A stretch of 64,000 bases of DNA from an uncultured Clostridia bacterium (GCA_947627135.1 CANQUV010000009.1:1-64000); one strand, 5' to 3'; counted from the first letter of the stretch, positions 24,941 through 32,902 are shown. Notes: generated by a model from the sequence alone, not told the origin. Translations and numbers: made by a program.

Positions 24941-25013
24941 TTAATATTAAAAAATGAAAAAATTTACTGTAATATTTTTTCTATAAATTTACAATATTTC
25001 CTTAAAATAATTA

Positions 25014-25042
25014 TTGACTTTTTATATATGTGAATTTATAAT
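25014..25042 (+). promoter_or_regulatory. Promoter of the hydrogenase maturation operon
   Basis: TTGACT (25014-25019), 17-base spacer, TATAAT (25037-25042). The predicted transcript would start near 25050, leaving a leader of about 210 bases before the first gene. Confidence 0.75.
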
Positions 25043-25049
25043 GTTATTA

Positions 25050-25228
25050 ATTAAGCTGAAAGATTTTCTGACAGCAAGGTTTATATGTTTATTTTATATG
25101 TAATAGCTGACGCCGAAAAGATTTTTGAGGTGAAAGGTAAATTACAGCGTTTTAACTTTACAGTAATTAAGGCAATTAAGGTAATTAAAAAGTTCTGTAA
25201 CTGCACCTTTCACAAGGTGCAGTTTTTT
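25050..25228 (+). promoter_or_regulatory. Attenuated 5' leader, candidate riboswitch of unrecognised class
   Basis: An intrinsic terminator (ctgcacctt / aaggtgcag at 25201-25222, then six T residues) stands 32 bases before the first start codon of the operon. An upstream segment, 25130-25147, can pair with 25195-25213 in two blocks: gtgaaaggt with acctttcac and ttacag with ctgtaa. That would remove the left arm of the terminator. The preceding 80 bases (25050-25130) could form the sensing part, for instance cagc (25072) with gctg (25106). I match it to no riboswitch or T-box consensus that I know. Confidence 0.65.
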
Positions 25229-25260
25229 ATTAAAAATTTTTTCGATAAGGGGTGAAACTT

Positions 25261-25545
25261 ATGGAAACAAGAGTTGCAGTAATAGGAATAATAGTAGAAG
25301 ATCCCAAAAATATAACCGAGCTTAACAAAGTTCTGCATACATACAGTTCCTATATAATCGGTCGAATGGGAATCCCTTACAAGCAAAGAAATATTAATAT
25401 TATAAGTCTTGCGGTTGACGCTCCGCAGGATGTGATAAGCGCTCTGTCAGGAAAAATAGGAAAGATTAAAGGTATAAGTGCAAAAACCGCCTATTCAAAT
25501 ATTTGCGGTAATATTAACGGTGATGTTAATGAAAAAATTGATTGA
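25261..25545 (+). CDS. TM1266-type iron-only hydrogenase system regulator
   Basis: 94 residues of the small ACT-like family (TM1266) found beside [FeFe]-hydrogenase maturation genes. It reads METRVAVIGIIVED...LHTYSSYIIGRMGIPY...ISLAVDAP...LSGKIGKIKGISAKTAY, the whole family domain with no DNA-binding extension. The start is ATG 25261 behind aaggggtg; the GTG 9 bases upstream lies in the ribosome binding site. It is the first gene of the operon and overlaps hydE. The regulatory role is the family's putative annotation and is not proven. Confidence 0.88.
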   Translation: METRVAVIGIIVEDPKNITELNKVLHTYSSYIIGRMGIPYKQRNINIISLAVDAPQDVISALSGKIGKIKGISAKTAYSNICGNINGDVNEKID

Positions 25546-26578
25546 TAAGCTTCATTATACGCAAAATTTATCAAAAGAAGAGCTTTTGCTTCTTTTAAAA
25601 ACAAAAGATGAAGAAATTCTCGAATATTTAAGAAAATCAGCAGAAGAAGTAAGAATTGAAAATTACGGTAAGGATGTATATATAAGAGGATTAATAGAAT
25701 TTACAAGCTACTGCAAAAACGATTGCCTGTATTGCGGACTTAGAAGAAGCAATAAAAATGCAGAAAGATACCGTCTTACAAAAGAACAGATCTTAGAGTG
25801 CTGTAAGCAAGGGTATCAGTTAGGGTTTAGAACCTTTGTATTGCAGGGCGGAGAAGATAATTATTATACTGACGAAAAAGTAACAGATATTGTAAAATCA
25901 ATAAAACAAAACTATCCGGATTGTGCAATAACTCTTTCACTTGGAGAAAAGTCAAAGGAAAGCTATCAGAAATTCTTTGATGCAGGAGCAGAGCGCTATT
26001 TGTTAAGACATGAAACAGCAGATAGTGAGCATTATAAAAAGCTTCACCCAAAAGAATTGACCCTTGAAAACAGAATTAACTGTTTAAAAAATTTAAAGGA
26101 AATAGGATATCAAACAGGCTGTGGGTTTATGGTCGGCTCTCCTTATCAAACTGATGAAAATTTAGTTTCAGATTTGCGTTTTATTAAGGAATTTAAACCT
26201 CAAATGGTAGGGATCGGTCCTTTTATTTCTCATAAGGATACACCTTTTAAAAATGAAAAAAACGGAACATTGGAAAAAACCTTAAAGCTTCTTGCAATTA
26301 TCCGATTGCTTAATCCGAAGGTGCTTTTGCCCTCAACTACCGCATTGGGAACCATTCATCACAAAGGCAGGGAATTGGGGATTTTGTGGGGAGCAAATGT
26401 TGTAATGCCCAACCTGTCTCCAACAGATGTAAGAAAAAAATATATGCTTTACGATAATAAGATATGTACCGGAGATGAAGCCGCAGAATGCAGATGCTGT
26501 ATGGAAAAAAGAATGGAGTCAATAGGTTATAAGGTAGTATGCGGCAGAGGTGATTATAAGGATTTTAACAGAAAATAA
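25529..26578 (+). CDS. hydE: [FeFe]-hydrogenase H-cluster radical SAM maturase HydE
   Basis: About 349 residues, related to biotin synthase. The radical-SAM cysteines are CKNDCLYCGLRRSN (CxxxCxxC) near 50. Downstream motifs are TFVLQGGEDNYYTD, LRHETAD (family-typical), GFMVGSPYQT and GIGPFISHKDTPF. The enzyme helps build the bridging dithiomethylamine part of the H-cluster from the HydG product. Start: ATG 25529 with cggtgatg upstream; ATG 25523 is also possible. It overlaps the regulator gene by 17 bases, so it is translationally coupled. Confidence 0.94.
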   Translation: MKKLIDKLHYTQNLSKEELLLLLKTKDEEILEYLRKSAEEVRIENYGKDVYIRGLIEFTSYCKNDCLYCGLRRSNKNAERYRLTKEQILECCKQGYQLGFRTFVLQGGEDNYYTDEKVTDIVKSIKQNYPDCAITLSLGEKSKESYQKFFDAGAERYLLRHETADSEHYKKLHPKELTLENRINCLKNLKEIGYQTGCGFMVGSPYQTDENLVSDLRFIKEFKPQMVGIGPFISHKDTPFKNEKNGTLEKTLKLLAIIRLLNPKVLLPSTTALGTIHHKGRELGILWGANVVMPNLSPTDVRKKYMLYDNKICTGDEAAECRCCMEKRMESIGYKVVCGRGDYKDFNRK

Positions 26579-26610
26579 AAAGTTTATATTATAAATTGTA
26601 AGAGGTGAAT

Positions 26611-27441
26611 ATGAAAAGTTTAGTGCGTTTAAGCGATTACAGTAAAGAAGATATTTTAGAAATTTTTAAAATTACAGATGAATTATTAAAAGGAAAATAT
26701 ACAAATTTTTTGGAGAGAAAAACCGTAGTTATATTTTTTCCAAATTCAAGTATTCGCACAAGGGTAACATTTGAAAAGGGTATTTACAATTTAGGCGGAC
26801 AGTCAATAATGTTTCCTCCTGAAACTTTGAATAAAAAAGAAGAAATAAAAGATGTCATAGGATATCTTAACAACTGGGCAGATACAATTATAGTGCGGCA
26901 TAATGATATTAATTTAATTGATAAAATTAACGAATATTCAGCCGTTCCCGTAATTAATGCTATGACAAATGTTAATCACCCTTGCGAAATAATTTCCGAT
27001 TTGTATTCATTATCAAAAATCAGAAAAAATTTTTTAAAGGACAATTACCTGTTTTGCGGCAGAAAAGGTAATATCGGTTTAGCATGGAAAGAAGCTTCCG
27101 ATGTGCTTGATTTATCATTTTCTCAATGTTGTCCCAAGGGTTACGAAATTCAGGGTGTTGCATTTTCAGAAGATATAAATACTGCCGTTAAAAATCAGGA
27201 TATTATTTGTACAGATTCTTTGCCAGAGGATATATTGAGTGATTTTAAAGATTTTCAGATAACAAAAGCTGTTATGGATAAAGCAAATACAGGAGCAGTG
27301 TTAAATCCATGTCCGCCGTTTTTTAGAGGCGAGGAAGTATCTGAAGATGTTATAAACAGTCAATATTTTGCGGGATATGAATTTAAAAAACATTTAAAAG
27401 AAGTACAACAAGCAATTATTATATTCAATTTAATAAATTAA
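26611..27441 (+). CDS. Divergent aspartate/ornithine carbamoyltransferase-family protein
   Basis: 276 residues with the two-domain transcarbamylase layout. Carbamoyl-phosphate-side motifs are mostly kept: SSIRTRVTFEKG (STRTR with Thr to Ile), VRH in place of the usual Arg-containing loop, and HPCEIISDLYS (HPxQ with Gln to Glu). The second domain has GRKGNIGLAWKEA. The amino-acid-side SMG loop is shortened to DSLPED. The HCLP/HPLP loop reads LNPCPPFFRGEEV. The protein is shorter than true ArgF (about 310). It sits between hydE and hydG, not with arginine genes. Its substrate is unknown. It should not be called ornithine carbamoyltransferase without a test. ATG 26611 follows aagaggtg. Confidence 0.8.
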   Translation: MKSLVRLSDYSKEDILEIFKITDELLKGKYTNFLERKTVVIFFPNSSIRTRVTFEKGIYNLGGQSIMFPPETLNKKEEIKDVIGYLNNWADTIIVRHNDINLIDKINEYSAVPVINAMTNVNHPCEIISDLYSLSKIRKNFLKDNYLFCGRKGNIGLAWKEASDVLDLSFSQCCPKGYEIQGVAFSEDINTAVKNQDIICTDSLPEDILSDFKDFQITKAVMDKANTGAVLNPCPPFFRGEEVSEDVINSQYFAGYEFKKHLKEVQQAIIIFNLIN

Positions 27442-27517
27442 ATAATTAAGAAATTATAAAATATTACTGATATTACTGACAGGGAAGATAACTTACCTGA
27501 AAGAAAGGAAGAATTTT

Positions 27518-28936
27518 ATGTATAATCCAAAATCATTGAAAGCAGAAGAATTTATTAATCACGAGGAAATTCAGGAAACATTAAAATATGCAGATGAAAA
27601 TAAAGATAATCTGCCCTTAATAAGAGAAATTCTTGAAAAGGCAAAATTAAGAAAAGGTCTTTCTCACAGAGAAGCCTCCGTTTTGCTTGCCTGTGAAAAC
27701 AAAGAAATCATTGAAGAAATGTTTGAACTTGCATGTCAGATAAAAAAGGACTTTTACGGCAACAGAATCGTTATGTTTGCTCCGCTTTATTTGTCTAACT
27801 ACTGTGTAAACGGTTGTGTTTACTGTCCGTACCACTTAAAGAACAAACATATATGCAGAAAAAAACTTACACAGGAAGAAATAGTAAAAGAAGTTACCGC
27901 TTTACAGGATATGGGACATAAACGCCTTGCAATAGAAGCAGGAGAAGACCCGGTAAACAATCCGATAGAGTATATTCTTGAAAGCATAAAAACAATTTAC
28001 GGCATAAAGCATAAAAACGGAGCGATACGCAGAGTTAATGTAAATATTGCAGCAACTACCGTTGAAAATTACAAAAAGCTGAAAGAAGCAGGAATAGGTA
28101 CATATATTCTCTTTCAGGAAACTTATCATAAAGAAAGCTATGAACAGCTTCATCCAACAGGCCCAAAACATAATTATGCTTATCATACAGAAGCCATGGA
28201 CAGAGCTATGGAAGGCGGTATTGACGATGTAGGCTTGGGAGTGCTTTTCGGACTTGAGCTATACCGCTACGAATTTGCAGGACTTTTAATGCACGCCGAG
28301 CACCTTGAAGCAGTACACGGCGTAGGACCTCATACAATAAGCGTACCGAGAATCAAACACGCAGACGATATTGACCCGGATGTTTTTGACAACAGCATAA
28401 GCGATGAAATATTTGAAAAGATTGTAGCGTTAATCAGAATTGCCGTTCCATATACAGGAATGATAATATCCACAAGAGAAAGCAAAGAAGTAAGAGAAAA
28501 AGTATTAAAGCTTGGAATCTCACAGATAAGCGGAGCATCGAGAACAAGCGTAGGCGGATACTGCGAAGAAGAACCGGAAGATGAAAACTCCGAACAGTTT
28601 GACGTTAGCGATAAGCGTACTCTTGATGAGGTTGTTAGGTGGCTTATGGAGCTTTCATATATACCGTCATTTTGTACTGCTTGTTACAGAGAAGGCAGAA
28701 CAGGCGACAGGTTTATGAGCCTTTTAAAAAGCGGACAGATAATAAACTGCTGTCATCCCAATGCTTTAATGACATTAAATGAATTTTTAGAGGATTATGC
28801 AAGCGAAAAAACTAAAAAAATCGGTAAAGAGCTTATCAAAAAAGAACTTTTAACAATTCCCAATGAAAAGGTAAGGAAGATTGCCACGGAGCATATTTAC
28901 GATATAAATAACGGCAAAAGAGATTTCAGATTTTAA
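27518..28936 (+). CDS. hydG: [FeFe]-hydrogenase H-cluster radical SAM maturase HydG
   Basis: A 472-residue radical SAM tyrosine lyase that makes the CO and CN ligands on an Fe(Cys) synthon. N-terminal cluster motif: YCVNGCVYC (CxxxCxxC) near 96. C-terminal auxiliary cluster: CTACYREGRTGDRFM followed by NCCHPNAL, matching the CxxC...C pattern that distinguishes HydG from ThiH. Length is typical. The start is preceded by aaaggaag. It is 77 bases downstream of the carbamoyltransferase-like gene and 31 upstream of hydF. Confidence 0.96.
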   Translation: MYNPKSLKAEEFINHEEIQETLKYADENKDNLPLIREILEKAKLRKGLSHREASVLLACENKEIIEEMFELACQIKKDFYGNRIVMFAPLYLSNYCVNGCVYCPYHLKNKHICRKKLTQEEIVKEVTALQDMGHKRLAIEAGEDPVNNPIEYILESIKTIYGIKHKNGAIRRVNVNIAATTVENYKKLKEAGIGTYILFQETYHKESYEQLHPTGPKHNYAYHTEAMDRAMEGGIDDVGLGVLFGLELYRYEFAGLLMHAEHLEAVHGVGPHTISVPRIKHADDIDPDVFDNSISDEIFEKIVALIRIAVPYTGMIISTRESKEVREKVLKLGISQISGASRTSVGGYCEEEPEDENSEQFDVSDKRTLDEVVRWLMELSYIPSFCTACYREGRTGDRFMSLLKSGQIINCCHPNALMTLNEFLEDYASEKTKKIGKELIKKELLTIPNEKVRKIATEHIYDINNGKRDFRF

Positions 28937-28966
28937 ATAATTAATCGTTTTACATGGAGTGATAAT

Positions 28967-30166
28967 ATGAGCAAAACCTTAAACGAAACCCCAAATGCAA
29001 ACAGACTTCATATAGGCTTTTTCGGAAAACGCAACAGCGGTAAATCGTCGCTTATAAATGCATTTACAGGGCAGGGAGTTTCCATAGTTTCTGATATTGC
29101 AGGAACTACCACCGACCCTGTTTATAAAGCTATGGAGATCAACGGTATAGGCGCTTGTGTTTTAATTGATACAGCAGGCTTTGACGATATCGGCGGACTT
29201 GGAGAAATCCGTGTGGAAAAAACAAAGCTTACCGCAGATAAAACAGATGTTGCAATTATCGTATTTTCAAGCGATAATACAGATAAGGAACTGCTTTGGT
29301 TTGAAAGGTTTAAAGAAAAGAAAACTCCTGTAATTACTGTTATAAATAAGGCCGATATTTTGGAAAATGCAGATAGTATATCAAAAGTCATTGAAGAAAA
29401 AACAGGGGTAAAACCAATTGTAACAAGTGCAAAAACAGGTTTTGGTATAAAAGAACTTAAAGAAGCTGTTGTTCGACTTGCTCCAAGCGATTTCGGAAAT
29501 ATAAGCATTACAGGAGATCTATGCGAAGAAGGCGACAGCGTTTTGCTTGTTATGCCTCAGGATATACAGGCTCCCATGGGCAGGCTTATTCTTCCTCAGG
29601 TGCAGACAATAAGAGATTTGCTCGATAAAAAATGTATAGTAACAAGCGTTACAACAGATAAGCTTGACAACGCACTTGATTCTCTTAAAAATCCGCCAAA
29701 GCTTATTATTACTGACTCTCAGGTTTTTAAAACCGTATATGAGAAAAAACCAAAGGAGAGTATGCTAACCTCATTTTCCGTTTTGTTTGCAGCGTATAAG
29801 GGTGATTTGCCATATTATACAGAGGGAGCAAAAGCGGTAGATAATTTAACGGAAAACTCAAAGGTTTTAATTGCCGAATGTTGCACACACGCTCCCTTAA
29901 AGGAAGATATAGGCAGAGAAAAAATTCCAAAAATGCTCAGAAAGCGTTTCGGAGAGAATTTGAAAATAGATATGGTAAGCGGTACAGATTATCCCGAGGA
30001 TCTATCTCAGTATGATTTAATCATTCAATGCGGTGGGTGTATGTTTAACAGAAAATATGTGCTCTCAAGAATACAAAGAGCCAAGGCGCAAAATGTTCCT
30101 ATGACTAACTACGGTGTTATAATTGCCCATTTAACAGGTATTCTGGATAAGATAAATACCCCGTAA
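28967..30166 (+). CDS. hydF: [FeFe]-hydrogenase maturation GTPase HydF
   Basis: 399 residues. The N-terminal GTPase domain has P-loop GKRNSGKSS, switch TTTDPVY, DTAGF and NKAD. A dimerisation domain follows, then the cluster domain with CTHAPL and, about 45 residues later, QCGGC. The pattern CxH...[H/Q]CxxC binds a 4Fe-4S cluster on which the H-cluster precursor is assembled; this copy has Gln in the variable position. It is the last gene of the maturation operon. No structural hydrogenase (hydA) is in the window, so the client enzyme must be encoded elsewhere. Confidence 0.96.
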   Translation: MSKTLNETPNANRLHIGFFGKRNSGKSSLINAFTGQGVSIVSDIAGTTTDPVYKAMEINGIGACVLIDTAGFDDIGGLGEIRVEKTKLTADKTDVAIIVFSSDNTDKELLWFERFKEKKTPVITVINKADILENADSISKVIEEKTGVKPIVTSAKTGFGIKELKEAVVRLAPSDFGNISITGDLCEEGDSVLLVMPQDIQAPMGRLILPQVQTIRDLLDKKCIVTSVTTDKLDNALDSLKNPPKLIITDSQVFKTVYEKKPKESMLTSFSVLFAAYKGDLPYYTEGAKAVDNLTENSKVLIAECCTHAPLKEDIGREKIPKMLRKRFGENLKIDMVSGTDYPEDLSQYDLIIQCGGCMFNRKYVLSRIQRAKAQNVPMTNYGVIIAHLTGILDKINTP

Positions 30167-30178
30167 AAGGAGGTTTAA

Positions 30179-31084
30179 ATGAAGCTGAGATTAAAATTTA
30201 AAAGTATAATTTGTGTTGTTTTTGTGTTAATAACAGCATTACTTTTTTACGGCTGTGACGCTGATTTTGATTTTATTTTTGAAGAAAATCAGCACTTTGA
30301 ATCAAACGGTGATGTGTTGACTGTACATTACCTTGATGTAGGTCAGGGAGATTCGATTTTTATTGAGCTTCCCACAAATGAAACAATGCTTATAGACGCT
30401 TCTGTTAATGAATACGGCAACGGAATAGTAAAGTATATAGAAGAACAGGGATATAATAAAATAGATTACCTTGTTGCAACCCACCCTCACGCAGATCATA
30501 TAGGAGGAATGAGAAAGGTAATACAAAACCTTGAAATCGGTAAAATCTATATGCCAAAAGCAAGCACAAATACAAGTACATATAAAAAGCTTTTAACGGA
30601 AATTAAAAATAAAGGCTTAAAAATTAATACTGCAAAAGCAGGCGAAACTATTTATGAGGATGAAAATATAGGAATATATCTTTTAGCCCCCAATTCAGAA
30701 AAATATGACGATTTGAATAACTATTCCGCCGTTATAAGAATAGTGTACGGAAACAGAGCTTTTTTGTTTATGGGAGACGCTGAAAAATTGGCAGAAAAAG
30801 AAATAACTGCCGATGTTAAAGCAGATGTACTTAAATTAGGTCATCATGGAAGTTCAACCTCAACCTCAAAGGAATTTCTTGAAAAGGTAGATCCCGTCGC
30901 CGCAATTGCCTCTTGCGGAGAGGATAACGATTACGGCCATCCTCATAAAGAAACCGTACAGCTTCTTGAAAATGAGGGCATTGATTTTTACAGAACAGAT
31001 ACAATGGGAACTATTATAGCAAAATCAGACGGAAACTCTCTTGATATTACAAAGGATAATCCGTCGGTAGAAAAGGAAAATTAA
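30179..31084 (+). CDS. ComEC/Rec2-like metallo-beta-lactamase-fold protein, probable lipoprotein
   Basis: 301 residues. An N-terminal hydrophobic segment (about 8-24) ends in LLFYGC, a weak lipobox, so it may be lipid-anchored outside the cell. The rest is a single MBL domain: VHYLDVGQGDSIFIELP, metal motif THPHADHIGG (HxHxDH), FMGDAE and LGHHGSSTSTS, ending with DYGHPH. This matches the soluble domain of ComEC-type DNA-uptake proteins without the channel. It is followed by a DUF3006 gene, its usual partner. It starts 12 bases after hydF with aaggagg, so it may be co-transcribed. A nuclease role is possible but not shown. Confidence 0.87.
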   Translation: MKLRLKFKSIICVVFVLITALLFYGCDADFDFIFEENQHFESNGDVLTVHYLDVGQGDSIFIELPTNETMLIDASVNEYGNGIVKYIEEQGYNKIDYLVATHPHADHIGGMRKVIQNLEIGKIYMPKASTNTSTYKKLLTEIKNKGLKINTAKAGETIYEDENIGIYLLAPNSEKYDDLNNYSAVIRIVYGNRAFLFMGDAEKLAEKEITADVKADVLKLGHHGSSTSTSKEFLEKVDPVAAIASCGEDNDYGHPHKETVQLLENEGIDFYRTDTMGTIIAKSDGNSLDITKDNPSVEKEN

Positions 31085-31095
31085 ACTGGTGTTTT

Positions 31096-31308
31096 ATGAA
31101 ATATATAATAGACAGAATTGAAGAAACAAAGGCAGTCCTTGAAGAAGATGAGGGAAAATTTATTGAAATAAAAAAATCACTTTTGCCCGAAAAAGCAAAA
31201 GAGGGAGATTGTGTAGAGTTTAAGGATAATAAATACATAATCAAAAAAGAAGAAACCGAAGATCTCAAAAAAGAAATCGACGATTTAATGGACGATTTGT
31301 TTGTATAA
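31096..31308 (+). CDS. DUF3006 domain-containing protein
   Basis: 70 residues: IIDRIEETKAVLEEDEGKFIEIKKSLLP...GDCVEFKDNKYII, a compact beta domain of the DUF3006 family, then a charged helix (ETEDLKKEIDDLMDDLF). These small proteins regularly follow ComEC-like MBL genes, as here (11 bases apart), and are probably functional partners. No catalytic residues are visible. Start ATG 31096; the ribosome binding site is weak (ctggtg). It is the last gene of the transcript before two hairpin repeats. Confidence 0.82.
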   Translation: MKYIIDRIEETKAVLEEDEGKFIEIKKSLLPEKAKEGDCVEFKDNKYIIKKEETEDLKKEIDDLMDDLFV

Positions 31309-31333
31309 AAACAGCAAAGTATTAAATCAAGAA

Positions 31334-31462
31334 AAGCAAATGTTTTTGCGTTGCTTTTTTCAAAAAGGCAGCCGGTGGGCTGCACTTATCCGAGAAGACA
31401 GCATTATAGAAAAACGCTCTTTTATGCCCGACTGTTACCGAGCGATTTATTAAAGTAAAAAA
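31334..31462 (-). repeat. Repeat B, copy 4 (reverse) joined to an A-type lead hairpin
   Basis: It opens with the lead hairpin of family A (aaatgtttttgcgttgctttttt, then caaaaagg). It continues with cagccggtgggctgc, agacagcattata, acgctcttttatgcccgac and ends near aaagtaaaaaaag. The latter blocks are family B reversed. This copy shows that A and B share the lead hairpin and swap the following module. It is located 25 bases after the DUF3006 stop codon. Confidence 0.65.
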
Positions 31463-31549
31463 AGTAAAAGTTTTTGCGTTGCTTTTTTCAAAAAGCGACC
31501 GAGGTTCAAAGGGCGAGAAGCCCTTTGTCGCCGACGGTGTCGGCGAAAT
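31461..31549 (+). repeat. Hairpin repeat A, copy 4
   Basis: Complete element: lead hairpin gttgcttttttc / aaaaagcgac, then aaagggcgagaagcccttt, then cgccgacggtgtcggcg. In stem 3 the c-g pair of other copies is replaced by a-t on both sides (gccgac / gtcggc), a compensatory change. It lies directly after copy 4 of repeat B. Confidence 0.85.
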
Positions 31550-31576
31550 CCAACTAATAATTTATTAAAAAAGCTA

Positions 31577-31617
31577 ACGGACAGAGATATATTATAAATA
31601 TCTTTGTCCGTCTTTTT
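31577..31617 (+). terminator. Intrinsic terminator before the his operon
   Basis: A 14-bp stem (acggacagagatat / atatctttgtccgt, one G-T pair) with a short loop is followed by ctttttatt. It closes the transcript that contains the MBL and DUF3006 genes and the repeats. Confidence 0.8.
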
Positions 31618-31684
31618 ATTGGCATTAGATACTTTTCAGAGAAAGCCTGATCCAAAAAATCTGAAATATTTAATTAAAAAATAC

Positions 31685-31714
31685 TTGACAAAGAAAACTT
31701 TTTCGGGATATTTT
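31685..31714 (+). promoter_or_regulatory. Probable promoter of the his operon
   Basis: TTGACA (31685-31690) with TATTTT 18 bases on (31709-31714). A second possible pair, TTGCAG with TATAAT at 31774-31779, has a short 15-base spacer. I see no terminator-antiterminator or T-box core between here and hisC, so attenuation is not supported. Confidence 0.4.
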
Positions 31715-31826
31715 TTATAATCGTGAAAATATCATTATAGAATACTGGAAATTTGCAGTAAAAGGTGATATAGTATAATAAATATGTATATTAAAAACAT
31801 TGGTAATACAATTCGGAGTAATTAAA

Positions 31827-32879
31827 ATGAATAGTTTACAGCAGAATTTCAGAAATATTGAGCCGTATGTTCCCGGAGAACAACCTCAGTATTTCGATAG
31901 GATAAAATTAAATACAAACGAAAATCCTTATCCTCCCTCGCCTGAGGTTAAAAGGGTTCTTGAAAGCTATAATACGGATAATTTAAAACTGTATCCCGAC
32001 CCGGACGCAAATGCTTTAAAAGAAGCCCTGGCGGATTATTACGGTTTTGAAAAAGAACAAATATTTTTAGGCGTTGGGTCTGACGATGTACTGGCTATGT
32101 GTTTTATGTCGTTTTTTAATTCAGGTAAATCCATACTTTTTCCCGACATTACATATTCCTTTTATCCTGTATGGGCAAATCTTTTTAATATTAAATATGA
32201 AACACCTAAATTAAACCATAACTTTGAAATTGTAAAAGAAGACTATTATAAAGAAAACGGAGGAATTGTTTTTCCAAATCCAAATGCTCCCACAGGTGTA
32301 GAGCTTCCGCTTTTAGAAGTAGAAGAGATTATAAAGCATAATCAGAACAGCGTTGTAATTGTTGATGAAGCGTACATTGATTTCGGAGGAACATCAGCGT
32401 TAAGTCTTGTAAATAAATACGAAAATTTAGTGGTTGTTCAGACATTTTCAAAATCTCGCTCTCTTGCAGGTTTAAGAGTAGGTTTTGCAATTGCGAATAA
32501 ACAGCTCATTTCCGTTATGAACGCAGTTAAAAATTCATATAATTCATATACCCTTAATTCACTTTCAATAAATGCCGGTGTTGCGGCAGTTAAAGACGAT
32601 AAGTATTTTAAAGACACAATCAATAAAATTATAAATACAAGGGAAAAAACTAAAAAAGATTTATCTGCCTTAGGTTTTGAATTTAATGACTCAAAAAGCA
32701 ACTTTATTTTTGCAAGACATAAAACGATCAAGGCAAAGGATATTTTTGATGCATTGAAAGAAAAACATATTTTTGTAAGATACTTTAATATGCCCAGAAT
32801 TGATAACTACCTGAGAATCACAGTAGGAACAGAAGAAGAGATGAAAGTACTTATTGATTTTCTTAAAGAATATCTTTAA
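31827..32879 (+). CDS. hisC: Histidinol-phosphate aminotransferase
   Basis: A 350-residue fold-type I PLP aminotransferase making histidinol phosphate. Motifs: KLNTNENPYPPSP at the N-terminus, NPNAPTG, VVDEAYIDFGG and the PLP-lysine segment QTFSKSRSLAGLRVGF. ATG 31827 lies 8 bases after cggag; a 9-codon longer start lacks a ribosome binding site. It is the first gene of hisC-hisD-hisJ-hisB. Confidence 0.94.
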   Translation: MNSLQQNFRNIEPYVPGEQPQYFDRIKLNTNENPYPPSPEVKRVLESYNTDNLKLYPDPDANALKEALADYYGFEKEQIFLGVGSDDVLAMCFMSFFNSGKSILFPDITYSFYPVWANLFNIKYETPKLNHNFEIVKEDYYKENGGIVFPNPNAPTGVELPLLEVEEIIKHNQNSVVIVDEAYIDFGGTSALSLVNKYENLVVVQTFSKSRSLAGLRVGFAIANKQLISVMNAVKNSYNSYTLNSLSINAGVAAVKDDKYFKDTINKIINTREKTKKDLSALGFEFNDSKSNFIFARHKTIKAKDIFDALKEKHIFVRYFNMPRIDNYLRITVGTEEEMKVLIDFLKEYL

Positions 32880-32902
32880 GATAAGTGCTGAAAGGAGAAT
32901 TT

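Noticed and set aside
26611..27441. Annotation as ornithine carbamoyltransferase (argF)
   Set aside because: The substrate-side motifs SMG and HCLP are replaced, the protein is short, and the gene lies in a hydrogenase maturation operon with no arginine gene nearby.
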